From assembly GCA_017456765.1 (NCBI GenBank), contig JAFTIR010000029.1, forward strand, positions 1 to 56,445: 56,445 nucleotides of DNA, read 5' to 3'. A model generated the notes under the pieces. The model searched no databases and was not told where the DNA came from. It saw only the letters and a list, made by a program, of their open reading frames with translations. The translations under genes and the position numbers were made by a program. Shown here in pieces: positions 7,338-14,350 of the stretch. The first letter of the stretch is position 1; every line of letters starts with the position of its first letter. Source of the DNA: Clostridia bacterium. Lineage in GTDB: Bacteria; Bacillota; Clostridia; Oscillospirales; CAG-382.

Positions 7338-8735
7338 ATGGAAAAGCTTACAAAAAAATACGGTTTGGTTACTGCCATCTGTATGGTAGTAGGAACTGTA
7401 ATCGGTTCCGGCGTTTTCTTTAAGGCACAGAATGTGCTGACGGCGACCGGAGGAAATATGCCTCTCGGTATTGCGGCATGGGTAATCACAGGTCTTCTTA
7501 TGATTATCTGTTCTGCTCAGTTTGCGGTAATGGCAACAAAGTATGAAAAGGTCAGCGGCGTTGTTGACTATGCGGAAGCAACCTGCGGAAGCAGCTATGG
7601 CTATTACCTTGCATGGTTCATGGTTAATATTTATTACCCTGGTATGACATCTGTTCTTGCATGGGTGTCGGCAAGATATCTCGGCGTTCTTTTTGGATGG
7701 AGTCTTGTCAGCGCAGAGGTTATGATACTTGCAGGATTTTTCCTCGTAGCGTCATATACGATGAATGCACTTTCTCCGAAGCTTGCTGGTAAATTCCAGA
7801 TAAGTGCAACAGTAATAAAGCTTATTCCCATAGCTCTTATGGCTGTTGTAGGTACAATTGCAGGCTTTGCAAACGGCACACTTACAAATAACTTTACATC
7901 TGTTGTATCTGAGGCTGTGGGCGGCAGTGCAAGCAGCGGACTCTTTGCAGCGATTGTTGCGACAGTATTTGCATATGAAGGCTGGATTGTTGCTACATCA
8001 ATCAATGCAGAGCTCAAGGATCCAAAGAAGAATCTTCCAATAGCGCTTGTAATTGGTTCTTTGATAGTAGTTTGTGCTTATGTGCTTTACTTTGTCGGCG
8101 TAGCAGGCGGAGCAAGCAGTGAGGTACTTATTAATGAGGGTGCCACAACCGCTTTCTCAAACATTTTTGGTAATGTGGGCGGTGCGATTCTCAATATATG
8201 TATTGTTATTTCCTGCCTTGGCACACTGAACGGTCTCATGGTCGGCGCGACACGCGGTATGTATGCTATTGCTGCCCGTAACAGTGGTCCGAGACCCGAG
8301 ACCTTCGGACAGGTTGACAAGGCAACCAACATGACAACAAACTCTGCTATCTGGGGCTTGTTCGTATGTGCAATCTGGCGTGTGTACTTCTACGGGGCAA
8401 ATCTTACAAGCGGTTGGTTTGGTGTGTTCAATTTTGATTCCTCCGAGCTTCCTATTGTTACAATTTACGCAATGTATATTCCGATGTTTATTGCATGGAT
8501 GATTAAGGAAAAGGACCTTGGAGTGTTCAAGCGCTTCGTGCTTCCCGCAATATCTCTTGTTGCGTGCGGATTCATGGTGTTTGCGGCAGTTTATGCTCAC
8601 GGCATAACCCCCTATCTTGCTGCAAAGAAAGGCGGAACATTTTCGTTCCCTGTGCTTTTCTATTTGATTGTGTATGCAGTGGTTATGGTTATAGGTGCGA
8701 TTTTCAAAAATCCCAAAAATAACAATAAAGAATAA
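7338..8735 (+). CDS. APC superfamily amino acid permease
   Basis: 465 residues with about twelve transmembrane segments. The N-terminal GTVIGSGVFFKAQNVLT is the helix-1 substrate motif of amino acid/polyamine/organocation permeases, and the region near residue 215 (FAYEGWIVATSINAELKDPK) is the conserved stretch around helix 6 and the following loop. AAGGAG at 7324-7329 places the start at ATG 7338. It resembles the SteT/LAT-like branch of APC transporters (serine/threonine or similar neutral amino acid exchange), but the substrate is an inference. It is a single-gene unit with its own promoter and terminator. Confidence 0.88.
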   Translation: MEKLTKKYGLVTAICMVVGTVIGSGVFFKAQNVLTATGGNMPLGIAAWVITGLLMIICSAQFAVMATKYEKVSGVVDYAEATCGSSYGYYLAWFMVNIYYPGMTSVLAWVSARYLGVLFGWSLVSAEVMILAGFFLVASYTMNALSPKLAGKFQISATVIKLIPIALMAVVGTIAGFANGTLTNNFTSVVSEAVGGSASSGLFAAIVATVFAYEGWIVATSINAELKDPKKNLPIALVIGSLIVVCAYVLYFVGVAGGASSEVLINEGATTAFSNIFGNVGGAILNICIVISCLGTLNGLMVGATRGMYAIAARNSGPRPETFGQVDKATNMTTNSAIWGLFVCAIWRVYFYGANLTSGWFGVFNFDSSELPIVTIYAMYIPMFIAWMIKEKDLGVFKRFVLPAISLVACGFMVFAAVYAHGITPYLAAKKGGTFSFPVLFYLIVYAVVMVIGAIFKNPKNNNKE

Positions 8736-8747
8736 TTAAAAGATATA

Positions 8748-8780
8748 TTTCTCCCGATTGAATGTCGGGAGAAATTTTTT
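8748..8780 (+). terminator. Intrinsic terminator after the permease
   Basis: Perfect 10-bp stem (8748-8757 with 8765-8774), 7-nt loop, six T at 8775-8780. Confidence 0.9.
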
Positions 8781-8781
8781 G

Positions 8782-8810
8782 TTGTAATAAGCGAAAATGT
8801 ATGATATAAT
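8782..8810 (+). promoter_or_regulatory. Promoter of the aldolase-to-GH2 operon
   Basis: TTGTAA (8782-8787), 17-bp spacer, extended -10 TGaTATAAT (TATAAT 8805-8810), 54 nt before the aldolase start and immediately after the permease terminator. Confidence 0.7.
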
Positions 8811-8863
8811 GAATTCATGTTAATTTATTACAAACATATTATTTGTCAAAAGGAGAGATATAG

Positions 8864-9511
8864 ATGAGAGAAAGAATAATCAATACAATAGAGAAGGAAA
8901 AAATAATAACAATTGTCAGAAATGTTGATAAGAATAAGCTTATTCCCCTGGCAGAGGCTATGTATGATGGCGGAATTCGTTTACTTGAAGTAACATATGA
9001 CGCAAAGGGTGTTGTATCAGATGAAGAAACAGCAAAGAATATAGAGATGCTGGTAAGCCATTTTGAAGGGAAAATGTACATCGGTGCAGGTACGGTTATT
9101 ACGGAAAAACAGGTAGAGCTTACAAAAAAAGCCGGAGGCGGATTTATAATTTCTCCCGATACATATGATGCAGTTATTAACAAAACACGTGAGCTTGAAA
9201 TGGTTTCAATGCCCGGTGCGTTGACTCCCACAGAAATCCAGGCGGCACACAGATATGGTGCGGATTTTGTGAAATTGTTTCCCATAACTAATTTTGGTAT
9301 CGATTATGTCAAAGCGGTAAAAGCTCCTCTTTCCCATATCAAATTACTTGCGGTTGGCGGCATAAATGAAAATAATATGAGTGATTATTTGAAAGCCGGA
9401 ATATCCGGATTTGGAATAGGTTCAAACATTGTCAATAAAAAAATGATTGACAATAATGATTTTGCAGAAATATGTGAACTTGCAAAAGAATATACAAAGG
9501 TGATAAAATAA
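8864..9511 (+). CDS. KDPG/KHG (or 2-keto-3-deoxy-6-phosphogalactonate) aldolase
   Basis: A 215-residue class I aldolase of the KDPG/KHG family. Arg19 (TIVRNV), Glu42 (LEVTYD) and the Schiff-base Lys137 (DFVKLFP) are in the expected places, and GAGTVIT and AVGGIN mark phosphate-binding loops of the TIM barrel. The enzyme cleaves 2-keto-3-deoxy-6-phospho sugar acids to pyruvate and glyceraldehyde-3-phosphate in the cytoplasm. The following gene encodes a 2-keto-3-deoxygalactonate kinase and starts within the stop codon (TAATG), so the natural substrate is most likely KDPGal, although KDPG from glucuronate/gluconate use is possible. AGGAGAG precedes the ATG. Confidence 0.88.
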   Translation: MRERIINTIEKEKIITIVRNVDKNKLIPLAEAMYDGGIRLLEVTYDAKGVVSDEETAKNIEMLVSHFEGKMYIGAGTVITEKQVELTKKAGGGFIISPDTYDAVINKTRELEMVSMPGALTPTEIQAAHRYGADFVKLFPITNFGIDYVKAVKAPLSHIKLLAVGGINENNMSDYLKAGISGFGIGSNIVNKKMIDNNDFAEICELAKEYTKVIK

Positions 9512-10443
9512 TGAGCACATACATAACCATTGACGGTGGAACATCAAGTACGAGAGTAAACATTTTAAAAAACGGAGAAATCCTTGATACAGTAAAGTTG
9601 AATATCGGTGCAAGAGCCTGTATGGGTAACCGCGAAAAATACGAAAATGAGATAAAAAGTGCTATTGATGAAATTGTTGCCCGAAACAATATATCGGGAA
9701 TTAAGCGAATTTTGGCATCGGGAATGATAACCAGTGAGTTCGGACTTTGTAATTTACCTCATATAAACGTGCCGGCAGGACTTAGTGAACTTCATCAAGC
9801 GATGTATGAAACAACAATAAATGAGATTTCGGATATACCGTTTGTATTTATGCGAGGTGTAAAGCTCGATGGACAAGATATAGATAATTGTGATATGATG
9901 CGTGGTGAAGAAACTGAACTCATGGGCATAATGCAGGAAAAATACGGTGAGTGTATATATGTTCTTCCCGGTTCACATTCAAAAATAATTAAAACCGACA
10001 ATCATGGACGAATAATTTCATTTTCAACGATGTTGACCGGAGAAATGATTGCCTCCTTGTCACAGGGAACGATTTTGAAAGATGCGGTTGATTTAAGTGT
10101 ATCAAAAATAAATGCGCAATACCTTTTGAAAGGATATGAATACACAGAGTCGGCAGGCATAAACAAGGCACTTTTCAAGGTGAGAATTCTGAAAAATAAA
10201 TTTGACTGCTCTAAAGAAGAAGTTTATAGTTTTTTCATGGGAATAGTTCTCTGTAATGAAATATTAAACATAATAAAAGATGAAACTGAAACAGTTGTTT
10301 TGGGCGGAAAGGAACAGATTAAGAAGTCTATGGCATTGATTTTGAAAGAAAAGACGAACAAAAATGTTATAGAACTTGATGGAAAAACCGTTGATTATTC
10401 AACTTCGGTCGGTATGGTAAAAATATATGAAAACAGGACTTAA
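9511..10443 (+). CDS. dgoK: 2-dehydro-3-deoxygalactonokinase
   Basis: 310 residues of the DgoK family in the actin/hexokinase-like fold. The N-terminal TIDGGTSSTRVNIL is the phosphate-1 loop, RGEETELMG and PGSHSKII are family hallmarks, and the late VVLGGKEQ corresponds to the adenosine-binding strand. It phosphorylates 2-keto-3-deoxygalactonate to the 6-phosphate, which the upstream aldolase then splits; the pair makes the lower half of the De Ley-Doudoroff route. The dehydratase and dehydrogenase of that route are not in the window. It is translationally coupled upstream (TAATG overlap) and downstream (17-nt overlap with the M20 gene). Confidence 0.88.
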   Translation: MSTYITIDGGTSSTRVNILKNGEILDTVKLNIGARACMGNREKYENEIKSAIDEIVARNNISGIKRILASGMITSEFGLCNLPHINVPAGLSELHQAMYETTINEISDIPFVFMRGVKLDGQDIDNCDMMRGEETELMGIMQEKYGECIYVLPGSHSKIIKTDNHGRIISFSTMLTGEMIASLSQGTILKDAVDLSVSKINAQYLLKGYEYTESAGINKALFKVRILKNKFDCSKEEVYSFFMGIVLCNEILNIIKDETETVVLGGKEQIKKSMALILKEKTNKNVIELDGKTVDYSTSVGMVKIYENRT

Positions 10444-11581
10444 TAATCTTTTTGAAAAAATCTTTCAGCTGAAAGATGAATATATAAATTTTCTTGTTGA
10501 TATATGCAACATTGAAAGCCCGTCTGATAATAAAGAGGGGATAGACGCTGTATCCCGGTACATCTGCGAAAAAGCAGGAGTTTTCGGATGGAAAATTGAA
10601 ATACAAAGCCAGCAAGTTTCGGGAAACTGTGTTTGTATTACCATGAATCCCGAGGCTGATGGTGAAAGTGTTTGTTTTTCAGGTCATATGGATACGGTTC
10701 ATCCCGTTGGACTTTTCGGGTATCCGGCTGTAAAAATGGATGACGAAAAGATTTACGGCCCCGGTGTTCTGGATTGTAAAGGAGGAATTGCGGCGGCATT
10801 CCTTGCGATGAGAGCACTTTATGAATGCGGATTTGACAAAAGACCTGTAAGGCTTATTCTTCAGAGCGATGAGGAGGTAAGCAGTGTTTTCAGTGACAAA
10901 GCAACTGTTGCGTTTATGGCTGAAAAAGCGGCGGGATGTGTTGCATTTCTTAACTGCGAGCCGCATTACACGGGAGCAGCTACGCTTGAGAGAAAGGGCA
11001 TATGCAAATATGAATTCAGCATTACAGGAAAGTCGGCTCATTCAGGCGTGTGTTACAACGGAGTAAATGCAATACTTGAAGCCGCAAGAAAAATAATAGA
11101 GCTGGAAAAACATAAAGACCCCGACGGAATAACAGTAAATTGCGGAACAATAAGCGGAGGAACAAAGGATAATACCGTGCCGGAAAAGTGCGTTTTTACT
11201 GTGGATTCCCGCTTCAAAACTTTTTCACAGATGCAGGAAATAGATAGAATTATGAAGGAAATCGCAAATAAATCCTTTGTTGAAGGAACGCAGTGTTTAC
11301 TGACTCTTAAGAGTAGTCGTATTTCCATGGAAAAGAACGATAGAAATCTCAGGCTTCTTGAAAGAATAAATGAGATATATAAGGATAATGACCTTATGAC
11401 ACTTAACAATTCATCGAGCAACGGCGGTTCGGATGCGGCGGATATGTCGGCACGAGGAATACCCTGTATTGATTCAGTTGGAATGACAGGCGGCAATATT
11501 CACAGCAGGGATGAATTTGCGTATATATCTTCACTTGCCGAGGCGGCAAAGAGATTGGCAGCAGTTGCATATTGTATTTAA
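10427..11581 (+). CDS. M20 family zinc metallopeptidase (CPG2/ArgE-like)
   Basis: 384 residues. The metal-binding pattern of family M20 is complete: GHMDTV (His), GPGVLDCKGG (bridging Asp), SDEEVSS (catalytic Glu and metal Glu), an acidic ligand in LNCEPH and the C-terminal His of GGNIHSRDEF. A dimerisation lid domain occupies roughly residues 190-300. Such enzymes remove an acyl or amino-acid group from an amide. The start overlaps the end of dgoK, so the gene is translated with the sugar-acid enzymes; it could deacylate an amidated or N-acylated sugar-acid substrate, but this is inference and a general dipeptidase or deacetylase is equally compatible. Confidence 0.85.
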   Translation: MKTGLNNLFEKIFQLKDEYINFLVDICNIESPSDNKEGIDAVSRYICEKAGVFGWKIEIQSQQVSGNCVCITMNPEADGESVCFSGHMDTVHPVGLFGYPAVKMDDEKIYGPGVLDCKGGIAAAFLAMRALYECGFDKRPVRLILQSDEEVSSVFSDKATVAFMAEKAAGCVAFLNCEPHYTGAATLERKGICKYEFSITGKSAHSGVCYNGVNAILEAARKIIELEKHKDPDGITVNCGTISGGTKDNTVPEKCVFTVDSRFKTFSQMQEIDRIMKEIANKSFVEGTQCLLTLKSSRISMEKNDRNLRLLERINEIYKDNDLMTLNNSSSNGGSDAADMSARGIPCIDSVGMTGGNIHSRDEFAYISSLAEAAKRLAAVAYCI

Positions 11582-11582
11582 T

Positions 11583-12488
11583 ATGGAAAACATGAAACAT
11601 CTTTGCAACCTTTGTCCCAGAAAATGTAATGTTGACAGAACAGTAACAACAGGCTTCTGCAAGAGCCCCGATAAAATCAGAATAGCAAGAGTGGGACTTC
11701 ATGAGTGGGAAGAACCCTGCATTTCCTATGGAAAGGGCTCGGGAACAATATTCTTTTCGGGCTGTAATCTCGGATGCGTTTACTGTCAGAATAACGAAAT
11801 ATCTTCATATTTACACGGCACAGAAATTACGACACATACACTTGCTGAAGAAATGTTAAAGCTTCAGGATATGGGTGCTGTGAATATCAATTTTGTAACT
11901 CCCTCCCATTACGCCGATAAAATCATTGAAGCGCTTGATATTGCAGGCGATAGACTTACAATTCCAAAAGTGTATAACAGCTCGGGGTATGAAAATGTTG
12001 ATACACTAAAGAAACTTTCCGGCTACATTGACATCTATCTTCCGGACCTGAAATACTTTTCACCCGTTGTCAGTAAGAAATATTCTTTTTGCGAGGATTA
12101 TTACAGTATTGCAGTAAAGGCAATTTCTGAAATGGCAAGGCAGACGGGAACACCTGTATTTGACATCGACGGACATATGAAAAAGGGAACGATGGTAAGA
12201 CATCTTGTTCTTCCGTCGCTTTATAAGGACTCGATTTCGGCATTTGAAAATCTTGTAAAGCATGTAAATCCAAAAGAAATTGCTGTCAGCATAATGTGCC
12301 AGTATTTTCCGACACATAAGGCACAGGATTTTCCCGAAATAAACAGAAAAACAACGACACTCGAATACATGAAGGTGGTAGACTTTGTACGCACTCTCGG
12401 CTTTGAACATGGCTTTATGCAAGAAAAGAGCAGTGCGAAGAAAGAATATGTGCCTGCCTTTGACTATGAAAAAGGAGAAAACGTATGA
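11583..12488 (+). CDS. Radical SAM protein, PflX/COG1313-like activase homologue
   Basis: About 301 residues. An N-terminal four-cysteine module (CNLCPRKC plus GFCKS) precedes the radical SAM [4Fe-4S] motif C-x3-C-x2-C in GCNLGCVYCQNN (near residue 60), as in PflX-type proteins related to pyruvate formate-lyase activating enzyme. The start at ATG 11583, two bases after the M20 stop, is inferred from where homology begins; no good ribosome site is visible, so reinitiation after the upstream gene is likely. An earlier in-frame ATG (11511) lies deep within the M20 gene. No glycyl radical enzyme is nearby, so the partner is unknown. The ATGA overlap with the next gene shows coupling. Confidence 0.82.
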   Translation: MENMKHLCNLCPRKCNVDRTVTTGFCKSPDKIRIARVGLHEWEEPCISYGKGSGTIFFSGCNLGCVYCQNNEISSYLHGTEITTHTLAEEMLKLQDMGAVNINFVTPSHYADKIIEALDIAGDRLTIPKVYNSSGYENVDTLKKLSGYIDIYLPDLKYFSPVVSKKYSFCEDYYSIAVKAISEMARQTGTPVFDIDGHMKKGTMVRHLVLPSLYKDSISAFENLVKHVNPKEIAVSIMCQYFPTHKAQDFPEINRKTTTLEYMKVVDFVRTLGFEHGFMQEKSSAKKEYVPAFDYEKGENV

Positions 12489-13033
12489 ACCTTACAGAAA
12501 AAACAAAATCACAGGAATATATGTTCAAAGGCAAGATTATAAATCTGCGCCGTGATGTTGCAATTCTGCCTGACGGAAGTGAAGCAGGCAGGGAAGTGGT
12601 AGAGCATAACGGTGGTGTGTGTGTGCTTCCCCTGACAGATGAAAATGAAATAATATTCGTCCGTCAGTTCCGCTATCCCTATATGCAGGAGCTTCTTGAG
12701 ATTCCGGCAGGAAAAAGGGACAGTAAGGATGAAGACCCACTCTCGTGCGGAAAAAGAGAACTCAAAGAGGAAACAGGCGCGGAAAGTGACAACTTTGTAT
12801 TTCTCGGCGAGCTTTATCCGAGTCCCGGATATGTAAATGAAGTAATATATATGTACTACGCCGACGGTCTGAAATATGGAGAATCGGACCCTGACGACGA
12901 TGAATTTCTCGACCTTGTAAAAATTCCTTTTGAAAAAGCCGTTGAAATGGTAATTGGCGGAGAAATCAAGGACGCAAAAACCCAGAGTGCAATTCTTAAG
13001 GTGGCTCACCTTAAGGCGAATAACAAGATTTAA
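12485..13033 (+). CDS. Nudix hydrolase, ADP-ribose pyrophosphatase type
   Basis: 182 residues with the Nudix box in the form REL-KEETGA preceded by AGKRD (about residues 78-105), which binds the metals for pyrophosphate hydrolysis. The stretch VRQFRYPYMQELLEIPAGK is typical of the NudF/ADP-ribose subfamily, with the proline 15-16 residues after the box (LYPSPGYVNE) also expected there. It would cleave ADP-ribose or similar NDP-sugars to AMP and sugar phosphate. It overlaps the radical SAM gene by four bases (ATGA). Confidence 0.88.
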   Translation: MNLTEKTKSQEYMFKGKIINLRRDVAILPDGSEAGREVVEHNGGVCVLPLTDENEIIFVRQFRYPYMQELLEIPAGKRDSKDEDPLSCGKRELKEETGAESDNFVFLGELYPSPGYVNEVIYMYYADGLKYGESDPDDDEFLDLVKIPFEKAVEMVIGGEIKDAKTQSAILKVAHLKANNKI

Positions 13034-13046
13034 GAGGTAAAACAGG

Positions 13047-14288
13047 ATGAATATAGAAGAACTCATTGAAAGAAGCGAAAAAGAACTGATTGAAGAGGGT
13101 GTTTTCGGAAGAGTTGAAAAAATCGCTTTCAATAATCAGAAAAAGGTAATGGAGGCTTTTCGCGAATATAAGGTTTCCGACTCATATTTTGCAGGCACAT
13201 CCGGTTATGGCTATGACGATAAGGGCAGGGATATGCTCGATAAAATCTATGCACGCGTTTTTGAAGCAGAGGATGCCTTTGTAAGACATAATATTGTGTC
13301 GGGTACACAGACGCTCGCAATCGGTCTTTTCGGACTTCTTCGCCCCGGTGACATTCTCCTTTCGGTAACGGGAAAGCCCTATGATACCCTCGAAGAAGTC
13401 ATCGGTATCAGAGGCGAGGAGGGAACAGGCTCTCTTAAAGATTTCGGCGTAGACTATTCCCAGATTGAAATGCTCGACGGAAACGTAAATATTCCTGCTG
13501 TAACAGAATACCTGAAAGCACATAAAAATGTTAAGTGTGTATTCCTCCAGCGCTCAAAGGGATATGACATAAGAAAAACGCTGTCTGCCGAAGAAATCGG
13601 CGTTGTTGCAAAGGCGTGCCATGAAATAAATCCCGATGTTTTTGTAATCGTTGATAACTGCTATGGTGAATTCTGCGACGAGCATGAGCCTACATATTAT
13701 GGTGCTGATATGATTATGGGTTCGCTCATTAAAAATCCCGGTGGCGGCATGGCAGAGACAGGCGGATATATCGCAGGTACAAAGAAGGCGGTTGAGCTTT
13801 GCTCGTACAGACTTACATGCCCCGGCATAGGTGTAGAATGCGGTGCTTCTCTCGGGCAGAATAAGAATATGTATAAAGGGCTTTTCTATGCACCTCATAC
13901 TGTCTGCCAAAGTATAAAGACAGCGATACTCGCTGCCCGTGTATATGAGAATCTCGGTTATGAAACAAGTCCGAAATCCACAGAGGAAAGACACTGTATT
14001 ATTCAGACTATCAGCATGAAAACCGAAGAAAAATTACTCGCTTTCTGCCGCGGTATTCAGGGCGGAAGCCCCGTTGATTCATATGTAACCCCCGAACCCT
14101 GGGATATGCCCGGATATGCCGTTCCCGTTGTCATGGCGGCAGGAGCATTTACACAAGGCTCGTCTATTGAGCTTTCGGCAGATGCTCCGTGTGTTGCACC
14201 ATATACTGTATATCTTCAGGGCGGACTTACCTATGAAAGCGGCAAAATTGGAATTCTTTATGCGGCGATGAATACGGAAAAGGAGTAA
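13047..14288 (+). CDS. PLP-dependent methionine gamma-lyase-like (COG4100, YnbB/aluminium-resistance family)
   Basis: 413 residues matching COG4100, a distinct branch of the Cys/Met-metabolism fold-type I PLP enzymes represented by Bacillus subtilis YnbB. Features include the SGTQTLAIGLFGLLRPGD cofactor loop (near residue 89), VDNCYGEF (Asp binding the pyridine nitrogen) and GSLIKNPGGG with the Schiff-base Lys229. Annotated names in databases are aluminium resistance protein or methionine gamma-lyase family; activity for this branch is not firmly known to me. AGAGG lies upstream of ATG 13047. Confidence 0.85.
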   Translation: MNIEELIERSEKELIEEGVFGRVEKIAFNNQKKVMEAFREYKVSDSYFAGTSGYGYDDKGRDMLDKIYARVFEAEDAFVRHNIVSGTQTLAIGLFGLLRPGDILLSVTGKPYDTLEEVIGIRGEEGTGSLKDFGVDYSQIEMLDGNVNIPAVTEYLKAHKNVKCVFLQRSKGYDIRKTLSAEEIGVVAKACHEINPDVFVIVDNCYGEFCDEHEPTYYGADMIMGSLIKNPGGGMAETGGYIAGTKKAVELCSYRLTCPGIGVECGASLGQNKNMYKGLFYAPHTVCQSIKTAILAARVYENLGYETSPKSTEERHCIIQTISMKTEEKLLAFCRGIQGGSPVDSYVTPEPWDMPGYAVPVVMAAGAFTQGSSIELSADAPCVAPYTVYLQGGLTYESGKIGILYAAMNTEKE

Positions 14289-14350
14289 ATTCCTGTCCTG
14301 ATTTGAAACGAGGCTATAAATAACATGAATGTTGTTTAAGGGGAAATGAA

